DNA of 64,000 bases from CAKSUT01 sp045542335 (GTDB lineage Bacteria; Bacillota; Clostridia; Oscillospirales; CAG-382): positions 72,562 to 136,561 of the forward strand of contig JAZQKV010000086.1 in the NCBI GenBank assembly GCA_045542335.1, written 5' to 3'. A program made the translations under genes and the position numbers. Within the stretch, counting starts at the first letter, position 1, and each line of letters opens with the position of its first letter. The notes under the pieces were generated by a model, which made no database searches, was not told the DNA's origin, and worked only from the letters and a program-made list of their open reading frames with translations. Shown here piece after piece: positions 52,008 through 59,512 of the stretch.

Positions 52008-52640
52008 ATGCCTTTTGGTGCATGGCTACTTACATTCATGTTTATAGGTGCGTTTGCTTTCCTTTGGTATCAGGACCGTCATTTTTCTCCATTGGTTACG
52101 CTTGCATTTGTGCCCGCAGTAATATGTGTTGTTCTTATGTGTGTATTGCTCGCAGATGGATTCAACGGTGTGTGCATTACGGAAACCGAAGTAGTTCTTG
52201 ACCGTAAGATTGTCATTAAGAATAGCGGAAAGACAGCATGGTATAATTCTAATATGGCATTTCGTGATGAGAGCGGAAAATTTTACTGGGGAATAGGTAA
52301 AGGTTTCAGTATTATCAGCAGCAACGAGCCTGAAAAGGTTCGAATCACGCATTTGCCAAAAACCGGATATGTCAAAAAAATAGAGTTTTACTACGACACA
52401 GAGAAGTATCTGAAAGGTATTGATAAGTTTGAAAATGATATTGATGATTCAGCATTGGCAGATTTTTTGGATTCTTCAGAAGTCGACAGGTGTGAAGACG
52501 ATCCAAACTATGTTTTGATTTATTCTGATGCCGATGAGTGGCTGAGTTATTGTGCAATAGTGCCAATTGCAATACTTTGGCTTATTATAAAGGAAATTTT
52601 TAGAAAAGATAAAAAAACAGAGGAACACGAGAAAGAGTGA
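52008..52640 (+). CDS. Membrane protein of unknown function
   Basis: 210-aa protein. Two N-terminal helices (about 5-20 and 28-50) lead to a soluble beta-rich domain of about 120 residues, then a last helix (YCAIVPIAILWLIIKEIF) and a charged tail. No family is recognised. GGAGG precedes the ATG. The AraC gene that follows starts 5 nt after its stop codon, so the two are probably translationally coupled. Confidence 0.75.
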   Translation: MPFGAWLLTFMFIGAFAFLWYQDRHFSPLVTLAFVPAVICVVLMCVLLADGFNGVCITETEVVLDRKIVIKNSGKTAWYNSNMAFRDESGKFYWGIGKGFSIISSNEPEKVRITHLPKTGYVKKIEFYYDTEKYLKGIDKFENDIDDSALADFLDSSEVDRCEDDPNYVLIYSDADEWLSYCAIVPIAILWLIIKEIFRKDKKTEEHEKE

Positions 52641-52644
52641 TACA

Positions 52645-53433
52645 ATGCATTTCCCGGACAATATGATTGTGACAAGCTTTTACGCTTTCAGCCATGACTA
52701 TGAAAAAACGCAACCCATCCATGTTGGCAAAGGACACGTTCACACGCTGACATTCCGCACAAGCGGTACAAAGGTCATCACCCCCAACGGCACCGACAAC
52801 GCTCGCACGCTTGTATCGGAAAAGGGCAGTATCACTTATCTTCCCAAGGGGGTTTCATATGACAGCGACACAATTCTCGGCGGTCATATGTACTCTGTAC
52901 ATTTTGAGCTTGACAGTGAGAAAGCGTCAGCCGAGCCATTTGTCTTCACGCCGGGGATTGCCGCCTCTCCCATTACATTTGAAAACCTTTTCCGAACCCT
53001 CTGCGACAATTTCCGTATTGCCTCTCCCGACACCTATACCTGTCTTTCTGTCTTATATGAAATTTTCGGTCTTATCAAAAGGGAAACCGAAGCCGTGTCA
53101 AAGGTTGCAGTCCCAAAAAGAATGAGGCTTGCAAAGGAATATATTGACAAAAATTTCGGAAGTCCCGGACTTGCCATTTCTCATCTTGCGGCGGCTTCGG
53201 GTATCAGCGAGGTTTATTTCAGGCGTGAGTTCCGAGCCTGCTTCGGGGCATCTCCAATCGAGTATATAAAGTCGGTACGCCTTGAAAATGCAAAGGCACT
53301 GCTTGGAACAGGTCTTTATTCCGTCAGCGAGGTTGCAACTCGTTGCGGCTTTGACAGCATAAGCTATTTTTCAAGTGAATTTGGCAGGCTTTGCGGCATG
53401 ACACCGACGGAATATGCAAAAACTAAAGGGTAA
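52645..53433 (+). CDS. AraC-family transcriptional regulator
   Basis: 262-aa regulator with an N-terminal cupin-like half (GSITYLPKGVSYDSDT) and the C-terminal double HTH (AISHLAAASGISEVYFRREF, SVSEVATRCGFDSISYFSSEF, CGMTPTEYAK). No strong ribosome site precedes the ATG, which fits coupling to the membrane protein gene just upstream. Its target is unknown; the MATE exporter downstream is one candidate. Confidence 0.88.
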   Translation: MHFPDNMIVTSFYAFSHDYEKTQPIHVGKGHVHTLTFRTSGTKVITPNGTDNARTLVSEKGSITYLPKGVSYDSDTILGGHMYSVHFELDSEKASAEPFVFTPGIAASPITFENLFRTLCDNFRIASPDTYTCLSVLYEIFGLIKRETEAVSKVAVPKRMRLAKEYIDKNFGSPGLAISHLAAASGISEVYFRREFRACFGASPIEYIKSVRLENAKALLGTGLYSVSEVATRCGFDSISYFSSEFGRLCGMTPTEYAKTKG

Positions 53434-53569
53434 AACAGAGTTTGCAAAAAAATCCTCCTGGATTATTTGCAAATTCCTGCAGGAAACACACTTAAAAAAG
53501 AGTATAATTGTTTTGCGCTGTATCGGCTGATGCAACCGCACTGACATTGAAAGGAAAACAGCAAAACAC

Positions 53570-54940
53570 ATGAAACAAAAATCATACATAACGGATTTTA
53601 CACAAGGAAGCATACCAAAGCAACTGTTCTTGTTTGCAACACCTCTTTTTTTGTCAAGCCTTTTACAGGTGGTTTACAACATGGTTGACATGGTGGTAGT
53701 GGGAAATGTAATGGGGGATGTGGGTCTTTCGGCAGTTTCTGTCGGAGGAGACGTTACCACCTTTCTCACCTTTATCGCCATGGGATTTTCAAATGCAGGT
53801 CAGGTCATTATTTCCCAATATATCGGCGAGAACAGACGTGACAAGGTTGGCAAGTTTATCGCAACCATGTTCACTTTTCTCACAGTCTGCGCAGTTATCG
53901 TGAGCCTTGTTTGCCTTATGCTCCGAAAGCCGATTCTTCGTCTTATGAACACCCCCGAGGTTGCCTTTGAGGAGGCTCTCGGATATTCAACAATATGTAT
54001 TATCGGACTTGTTTTTATTTATGGCTATAACATCGTTAGTGCTGTTCTCCGAGGCATCGGGGATTCAAAGCACCCCTTTATTTTTATAAGCATTGCAGCA
54101 GTTCTTAACATTGTGCTTGACCTTCTCTTTGTTGTGGTAATTCCCATGGGTGCGGCAGGTGCGGCTCTCGCAACGGTTATAAGTCAGTGTGTCAGCTTTG
54201 TCACCTGTGCGGTGTTTCTTTACCGCAAACGTGAAACCCTTGGATTTGAGTTTAAGATGACGCATTTTCTGAAAATTGACGGCGAAATGCTTTCGGATCT
54301 TGTAAAGCTCGGACTTCCCATGGCGATAAAAAGTGCCTCAATTCAGTTTTCAAAAATGTTTGTAAACTCATGGATAAACTCTTATGGTGTCGAGGTTTCT
54401 GCATTCGCAGGTGTTGCCAACAAATTCAACAGCATAAGCAACCTCATTTCAAATGCTCTCAACACCGCAGGCTCATCAATGGTAGGTCAGAACATCGGTG
54501 CAAAGAAGTTTAAGCGAGTGCCAAAAATTGCGCTTACAATTGCCGCCGCAACGCTCACAATTGCAACACTTTTAAGTCTTCTCATTGTCACATTTCCCGA
54601 ACCGATTTTCGGAATATTTATCGAGGACGAATCCGAGGCAGCAGTTCTTCGTGTTGCCATGGAATATTTGCCCATTGCGGTGCTTATTTTCTTTGGAAGT
54701 GCTTGCCGTGCTCCTGCCAACGCAATTCTCAACGGAAGCGGCAACTACAAAACCAACTTTGCCACCGCCATTTTCGATGGAATTCTCATGAGAATCGGCC
54801 TGTCCTTACTTTTCGGGCGAATGCTTGCCATGGATTATGTTGGCTTTTGGCTTGGAGATGCGCTTGCAGGCTTTACACCTATGGTCATCGGAATTGTGTT
54901 TTATGCCACAGGACTCTGGAAAAAAGGCAAAAACGCCTGA
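53570..54940 (+). CDS. MATE-family efflux transporter
   Basis: 456-aa membrane protein with twelve predicted helices in two halves, typical of MATE antiporters that expel drugs or metabolites with Na+ or H+. N-terminal landmarks are FATPLFLSSLLQVVYNMVDM and GFSNAGQVIISQYIG; the second half has GLPMAIKSASIQFSKMFVNS. The length is usual. AAAGGAAA precedes the ATG. It lies 136 nt after the AraC gene; a -10-like TATAAT near 53502 suggests its own promoter. The substrate is unknown. Confidence 0.94.
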   Translation: MKQKSYITDFTQGSIPKQLFLFATPLFLSSLLQVVYNMVDMVVVGNVMGDVGLSAVSVGGDVTTFLTFIAMGFSNAGQVIISQYIGENRRDKVGKFIATMFTFLTVCAVIVSLVCLMLRKPILRLMNTPEVAFEEALGYSTICIIGLVFIYGYNIVSAVLRGIGDSKHPFIFISIAAVLNIVLDLLFVVVIPMGAAGAALATVISQCVSFVTCAVFLYRKRETLGFEFKMTHFLKIDGEMLSDLVKLGLPMAIKSASIQFSKMFVNSWINSYGVEVSAFAGVANKFNSISNLISNALNTAGSSMVGQNIGAKKFKRVPKIALTIAAATLTIATLLSLLIVTFPEPIFGIFIEDESEAAVLRVAMEYLPIAVLIFFGSACRAPANAILNGSGNYKTNFATAIFDGILMRIGLSLLFGRMLAMDYVGFWLGDALAGFTPMVIGIVFYATGLWKKGKNA

Positions 54941-54977
54941 TAACCAATTGAATTTTCAGATTGCAAATATGTGACAA

Positions 54978-55012
54978 AGCAGGTACGGCAAAATCCGTAC
55001 CTGCTTCCCTTT
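54978..55012. terminator. Bidirectional terminator
   Basis: AGCAGGTACGG (54978-54988) pairs perfectly with CCGTACCTGCT (54995-55005), between the convergent MATE and precorrin-2-dehydrogenase-like genes. Confidence 0.9.
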
Positions 55013-55647
55013 TATATGATGTTTTCAATGATTTCATCAAGCTCCCTTTCCGAAATAACGCAGTCCCTTTCAAAGCATCTCTCCGTGACGGTGCGAAGAA
55101 TTTTTTTACGCAAATCGGAATCATAGACATTTTTATAGATGTGTTGGCGCATTTGCGTAAGACCATCAAGGATGGTGTCAATGTTTTGCGGAATCACGCT
55201 GTCTATACGTTGCTTCAGGACAGCTGCCGCCGTTGGTACACATCCGGAGGTTGAAATTCCAATACAAAGTCGTTCCCCTGCCGTTATTGCCGGAAAGAAA
55301 AATGTGCAAAGTTCCGGAACATCAGCCACATTCACAGGGATTTTTTCCTCTATGCAAAGCTCATGTATTTCTTCTGGGCAAATACCTGTCCCTTCACCCG
55401 GGCAAACCGCCACAAGTACGGGACAAAGCTTTTTAAGATGAGCCTTGCAAAAGCTTTCACAAAGTGTGACAACCCCGGGAAAACCTGAAAATACATTGAG
55501 ATTTTCCTCAGTGAATGAGTCAGAGATGACAGTTATATCCGCACCAAATAGCGAGAGCTTATTTACTCTTGAAAGTGCAATTCTTCCACCGCCGACGATA
55601 AGTACCTTTTTGTGGAAAATGTCCGTAAAAAGAGGAAAATATGCCAT
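55012..55647 (-). CDS. Precorrin-2 dehydrogenase-like protein (SirC/CysG N-terminal type)
   Basis: 211-aa NAD-binding protein. The motif VLIVGGGRIALSRVNKL is at residues 15-31, followed by ADITVISDSF and the family's VNVADVPELCTFFFPA with CIGISTSG. Enzymes of this type oxidise precorrin-2 to sirohydrochlorin, on the way to siroheme or cobalamin. It is the last gene of the ABC importer operon (5-nt gap), which makes metal or corrinoid handling likely. The C-terminal 40 residues are rather different from standard SirC. Confidence 0.85.
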   Translation of the reverse strand: MAYFPLFTDIFHKKVLIVGGGRIALSRVNKLSLFGADITVISDSFTEENLNVFSGFPGVVTLCESFCKAHLKKLCPVLVAVCPGEGTGICPEEIHELCIEEKIPVNVADVPELCTFFFPAITAGERLCIGISTSGCVPTAAAVLKQRIDSVIPQNIDTILDGLTQMRQHIYKNVYDSDLRKKILRTVTERCFERDCVISERELDEIIENII

Positions 55648-55652
55648 GTTTT

Positions 55653-56432
55653 TTACACCTCATTTGTACTTTTTCTGAGCTTGCAGTCGTAAAGAAATGA
55701 GCCACCGTTTTCGACTTTTGTTATTTCAACGCCATATGCCCTTGAAAGCGCACCACAGGAAAATATTTCGTCAGGACTTCCGAAAGCCGTAATTTTGCCT
55801 TGCTCCATCACAGCAACGTTGTGCGCAATTCCAAGAGCCGCAGAAATATCATGCAAAACAACAACAATTCCCTTGCCCTCGGCGGCAAGTTTTTTAAGAA
55901 TCTCGCACACCTTGAGCTGATGTGAAATATCGAGAAAGGTCGTCGGCTCATCAAGAAGAATATAAGGCGATTGTTGGGCAAGAGCCATGGCAATATATGC
56001 CTTTTGCCGTGTGCCGCCCGAAAGCTCGGAGAGCGATTTTCCCGCAAGGTGAGATATTTCCATTTGTTCCATTGCATCCTGCGCCGCCTGATAATCCTTT
56101 TTGCCGTAACGCCGTGGATAGCCGAGATGTGCAAAACGCCCATGAAGAACAAGCTGTCCAACGGTCATATCGGGCAGATTTTTTGATTGTGAAAGATAGG
56201 AAACGCTTTTGGCAAGCTCCTTCTGAGAAAGGTTAAAAACAGACTTTCCATCAACCGAAATATTGCCGTCTGTTAATTGTGCAAGTCCGATGACCGATTT
56301 TAAGAGAGTGCTTTTTCCGCAGCCGTTGGACCCCATTATCGCCGTTATTTTTCCAGGCTCAAGCCTGAGTGAAATGTCGGTCAGAACATTCCTTTTACCA
56401 TAACCTACCGTTACTTTTTCAAATTCAATCAT
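55653..56432 (-). CDS. ABC importer ATP-binding protein (FecE/BtuD type)
   Basis: 259-aa ATPase. Walker A is GSNGCGKST, the signature LSGGTRQKA and Walker B YILLDEPT. The size and the downstream LAAEGKGIVVVLHDIS segment match ATPases of siderophore, heme or B12 importers. ATG 56432 is set by AAGGAGG; it overlaps the permease stop by 8 nt. Confidence 0.93.
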   Translation of the reverse strand: MIEFEKVTVGYGKRNVLTDISLRLEPGKITAIMGSNGCGKSTLLKSVIGLAQLTDGNISVDGKSVFNLSQKELAKSVSYLSQSKNLPDMTVGQLVLHGRFAHLGYPRRYGKKDYQAAQDAMEQMEISHLAGKSLSELSGGTRQKAYIAMALAQQSPYILLDEPTTFLDISHQLKVCEILKKLAAEGKGIVVVLHDISAALGIAHNVAVMEQGKITAFGSPDEIFSCGALSRAYGVEITKVENGGSFLYDCKLRKSTNEV

Positions 56433-57429
56433 GGGAATGTCCTCCTTTGCTTTGTATAAGAAGAACAATAAAAAATGGTCCTCCGAAAATCGCCATAATT
56501 ATTCCAACGGGTATTTCAAAAGGCGCAAAAATCATTCTTGCCACAACATCGCAAATGGTCACAAACGCCGCGCCGTAAAGCACACAAAGCGGTATCAAAA
56601 CCGCACTTCCCATTTTTGCGCCACATCTTGATGCAACACGTCTCACAAAATGAGGAACAACAAGCCCCACAAAGCCAAGCAAACCTGAAAGGCTCACACT
56701 TGCTCCGGAAAGAAGTGCGGCAAGAATGAGAAACAGCGTTTTCGAGGTCTTCACAGACATTCCAAGTCCCTGTGCCGTTTCATCTCCGAGTGTGAGCACG
56801 TCAAGCTCGTTGCAAAGCGTGAAAGCAGTCACAAGTGCAAGTATAATAAGGATTCCCGCCGGTGCAAGTCTTGAATATGCAACCGAGGAAAAACCGCCCA
56901 TTCTGAACTCCATGCTCATCACCGAAATCTCCGGATTTACAACGGTTATGCTCTCGCTTATGGCATTCAGAATGGAATTTATCGCAACGCCGCCAAGAAT
57001 AACCGTTGAGCGTGAAGCACCCATGCCATATGCCGCCGCCGAGATTATAAGCACCGCCGCAAGACTTCCCAAAAAGGCGGACAGCGAAACTGCCCATCCT
57101 GAAAGAAGTCCCATAGCAAGGCAAACCGTCACGCCAAGACCTGCCCCCGCATTTACACCGATTATTCCGGGAGATGCAAGCTTGTTTGAAAGCACACCTT
57201 GAAGAATTGCTCCCGAAACGGAAAGTGCCGCACCCGAAAGCATACACGCAACTGTTCTCGGAAGCCTCACATAAAAGAGTATATCCCGACTTGATTGCAA
57301 AAGCTGTGCAAGGGAAAGCTCCGAGCTTCCGAAGCAAATTCCGACAGCAAAAGCGACAGCACACAGAATCACTCCTGCAACAAAAAGAATTGCTGTTTTA
57401 TTGTTCAAGGATTTTTTCAAGTTGTTCAT
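56425..57429 (-). CDS. ABC importer permease (FecCD type)
   Basis: 334-aa membrane protein with about ten helices. Family landmarks: RLPRTVACMLSGAALSVSGA near the N-terminus, LASPGIIGVNAGAG, and GLVVPHFVRR with PHF near residue 265. It forms the channel for siderophore, heme or cobalamin uptake. GGGGG precedes the ATG; the start overlaps the binding protein gene by 32 nt. Confidence 0.94.
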   Translation of the reverse strand: MNNLKKSLNNKTAILFVAGVILCAVAFAVGICFGSSELSLAQLLQSSRDILFYVRLPRTVACMLSGAALSVSGAILQGVLSNKLASPGIIGVNAGAGLGVTVCLAMGLLSGWAVSLSAFLGSLAAVLIISAAAYGMGASRSTVILGGVAINSILNAISESITVVNPEISVMSMEFRMGGFSSVAYSRLAPAGILIILALVTAFTLCNELDVLTLGDETAQGLGMSVKTSKTLFLILAALLSGASVSLSGLLGFVGLVVPHFVRRVASRCGAKMGSAVLIPLCVLYGAAFVTICDVVARMIFAPFEIPVGIIMAIFGGPFFIVLLIQSKGGHSHD

Positions 57430-58348
57430 AAGCTTGCCCCCAAAGTGAATTTGGTTTTAAGTTGTAAAGTCGTTTGTCCATGAAATGTACTCTTCCATTT
57501 TTAACAGCATCAAGCTTTTGCCATGCAGGGTTTTCGTCAAAAAGGTCTTTTATGCTCTTTTTTGTTGCCTCGGCATTGTCACCTACCTGTACCACGAAAA
57601 TGTGTTGCGGATTTTGAGCGATAATGCTTTCAACGCTCAATGTTTCAAGAAGCGAAGAATCGCTGTCAGCAATGTTGATGCAACCGAGATCTGCAAGCAT
57701 TTCGCCAAGAACATTGTCATGGCTGTTCTTTGCCCGGACGCTTGCCGCAGAGGCGCGCAGAAAAAGCACTTTGGGAGGATTTTTATGATATTGGGCATTT
57801 TTGCTTTGCTCAATTGCGCTGTCAACGGTCTTTTTTACATCAAGTCCGTTTTTCTCATACAGGTCAGGTCTTGAGGTTATGTCGGTGCAGATTTTAAGCA
57901 TACGCAGGTAATCATCAAAGCCCGAAACATCAAAGAAAGCAACCGTAATATTTGCCGCTTCAAGGGTGGGAAGCCAATCAAGATGTTGCTTTGTATTGGT
58001 GCTTGCAATGACAAAATGAGGCTTTGATGCAAGCAGAATTTCAAGACTCAGGTTTTTTGTAGCGCCGAGATTTGCGGCATTTGGAATCTGCTCTCCGAGC
58101 CCGAAGTCGTCCCAGGCATCATCTGCCGTGGCGCAAAGGTTTGGTCCTCCCCCCGACAGCACCCACACATCCGCAAAGCTTCCGAGAAGAGCAGCGGTGC
58201 GTTCGAAAGATGGGATGCTGACCTGCCTTCCGAGGTCATCGGTGAAGGTGTACGACGGATTTTTTACCGTTGTACGGGAGGTACAGCCACAGAAAAGTGT
58301 AGCGGAAAGTATGGTCAACGCAAAGGCGTTAAAGAGAAGTCTTTTCAT
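57398..58348 (-). CDS. ABC importer substrate-binding lipoprotein (FecB/BtuF type)
   Basis: 316-aa lipoprotein with signal LLFNAFALTILSATLFCGC, whose cysteine is the lipidation site. The periplasmic-binding-protein class III pattern follows: ILLASKPHFVIAST, LPTLEAANITVAFFDVSGF, VESIIAQNPQHIFVVQVGD and WQKLDAVKNGRVHFMD. It delivers iron-siderophore, heme or corrinoid to the permease. It is the first gene of the operon. The partner SirC-like gene points to tetrapyrroles or metals, but the ligand is open. Confidence 0.92.
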   Translation of the reverse strand: MKRLLFNAFALTILSATLFCGCTSRTTVKNPSYTFTDDLGRQVSIPSFERTAALLGSFADVWVLSGGGPNLCATADDAWDDFGLGEQIPNAANLGATKNLSLEILLASKPHFVIASTNTKQHLDWLPTLEAANITVAFFDVSGFDDYLRMLKICTDITSRPDLYEKNGLDVKKTVDSAIEQSKNAQYHKNPPKVLFLRASAASVRAKNSHDNVLGEMLADLGCINIADSDSSLLETLSVESIIAQNPQHIFVVQVGDNAEATKKSIKDLFDENPAWQKLDAVKNGRVHFMDKRLYNLKPNSLWGQAYEQLEKILEQ

Positions 58349-58367
58349 TGTGATTCAGCTCCTGTTT

Positions 58368-58454
58368 TCACTTTTTTCCATATTGCATAGGTGTCATGCC
58401 GTACTTTGCCTTAAAACGTCCGTTAAAGCAAGAGGCACTGCAAAAGCCTGTTTG
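58368..58454 (-). pseudogene. Relic of an AraC-family regulator (last 28 codons)
   Basis: The minus strand reads GFCSASCFNGRFKAKYGMTP followed by MQYGKK and a TGA stop at 58368-58370. This is the end of an AraC HTH domain, with the typical GFxSxSxFNxxFKxxxGMTP pattern. An in-frame stop (58455-58457) cuts it off on the 5' side and nothing recognisable lies further up. It sits 19 nt upstream of the lipoprotein start and was probably the regulator of the importer operon. Confidence 0.75.
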
Positions 58455-58754
58455 TTAAGCAACATTCGAAACCAATACTTCGGGACGGCGTAAGACTTTT
58501 GGACAATTTATTTTAGCATATATTGAAATGCTTCTCCACCTGATATTGTTAATTTTCCCCAAAACGACGCATATTTTTCCTGAAAATGCATTTACAGATG
58601 TCGGCAAACATGATACAGCCCAAACATGATAACAAATATCAACAGCAAAGGAACAACACGAGATAGTTAATTTGCGCCTCCCTTGCTTTTAATTTCTCAA
58701 CTAAACAAACCAATTTTTATAGCATTACACTTTTTGAATTTTTTGCGAAAGGTA

Positions 58755-58783
58755 TTGACAAAACGGTACAGATATGTTATAAT
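58755..58783 (+). promoter_or_regulatory. Consensus sigma-A promoter of the tRNA-Ser region
   Basis: TTGACA (58755-58760), 17-nt spacer, TATAAT (58778-58783): a full consensus match. It would transcribe both broken tRNA copies and the intact gene. The stretch 58494-58754 has no recognisable content. Confidence 0.85.
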
Positions 58784-58816
58784 ACCACCGTTGCGTGAGT
58801 TGCCGTAACGATATAC

Positions 58817-58858
58817 GGAGGTGTATCGAAGTGGTCATAACGGTCTCGACTCGAAAGC
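58817..58858 (+). pseudogene. tRNA-Ser 5'-half copy 1
   Basis: Acceptor 5' strand-like GGAGGTG, then 20 nt identical to the intact gene (58824-58843) and CTCGAAA as in the anticodon loop. The anticodon stem cannot pair and no T arm or 3' acceptor strand follows. AAACCCTTGA at 58889-58898 recurs just after the intact tRNA. Confidence 0.7.
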
Positions 58859-59018
58859 TTCTACGTCTAATGGAACTCATATAGCCCGAAACCCTTGATT
58901 TTATGCGGTTTCTGTAATTTGATTTTTAACTTATTTTTGCTTGTTTTGCCCATGTTTTTGCCTTAAATATCATTTTGCCAAATTTGTCAGGGCTGACATA
59001 TAAAACAATTTCATATCT

Positions 59019-59074
59019 GGAGAAGTATCGAAGTGGTCATAACGGGGCGCACTCGAAATCATGTTGTTTTCTCC
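59019..59074 (+). pseudogene. tRNA-Ser 5'-half copy 2
   Basis: GGAGAAG, the same 20-nt D-arm block (59026-59045), then GGGCGCACTCGAAATCA. The variable and T arms are missing, but TTCTCC at 59069-59074 can pair with the first six bases GGAGAA, giving a 56-nt miniature. Confidence 0.7.
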
Positions 59075-59096
59075 AAAAACTGAATATTTTTTACAC

Positions 59097-59185
59097 GGAG
59101 AGGTATCGAAGTGGTCATAACGGGGCTGACTCGAAATCAGTTTGCGAGCAATCGCACGCGGGTTCGAATCCCGCCCTCTCCGCCA
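59097..59185 (+). tRNA. tRNA-Ser (anticodon CGA)
   Basis: Acceptor arms GGAGAGG (59097-59103) and CCTCTCC (59175-59181), discriminator G, and an encoded CCA end (59183-59185). The anticodon stem CTGA/TCAG holds the loop CTCGAAA, so the anticodon is CGA, reading UCG. A long variable arm typical of Ser tRNA is present and the T arm is GCGGG-TTCGAAT-CCCGC. The mobile element is joined to its 3' side. Confidence 0.93.
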
Positions 59186-59226
59186 AAAACCCTTGAAAAC
59201 ACTACGTTTTCAAGGGTTTTCACTTT
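59186..59226 (+). terminator. Terminator directly after tRNA-Ser
   Basis: A 15-bp perfect stem (59186-59200 with 59206-59220) with a 5-nt loop begins at the base after CCA. The 3' arm ends in TTTT. Confidence 0.85.
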
Positions 59227-59233
59227 GTCTTGG

Positions 59234-59349
59234 TGGTGCCCGCTTTTTGTGAATGGTGCCCTTGGTGCCCTAATTTGTGGTGCCCTCGGTGTTTTGCTCT
59301 ATTCAGTTTATTCATCAAAAATGAATGCTGTGGTGCCCTTATGGTGCCC
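59234..59349. repeat. Six TGGTGCCC direct repeats, probable integrase arm sites
   Basis: TGGTGCCC occurs six times in the same direction: 59234, 59254, 59263, 59278, 59331 and 59342 (starts). The repeats lie between the tRNA attachment site and the integrase gene, where arm-type binding sites of tyrosine integrases are expected. The rest of the gap to 59512 holds a long imperfect inverted repeat (TAGTGAAAAGCT near 59376 with AGCTCTATATCACTA near 59409). Confidence 0.6.
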
Positions 59350-59512
59350 GAATGTCTTAAAAACCTATAAAAAGTAGTGAAAAGCTGTAAAGAGATATTC
59401 CCGTTATAGCTCTATATCACTACTTTTTTTCTTTGGCTTTTCTTCCTTGCCTCCGTCGCCTTGCTTCTTCTCTCCGTCGCCTTTCGGCGGGTGTAGTGCC
59501 TTGTGGTAAACG

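Noticed and set aside
58349..58754. Search for a cobalamin or other riboswitch before the importer operon
   Set aside because: No B12-box or other known aptamer core was seen; only the AraC relic and AT-rich sequence are present.
59234..59349. Repeats considered as a CRISPR array
   Set aside because: The units are only 8 nt and the spacing is irregular; no cas genes are present. Integrase arm sites fit better.
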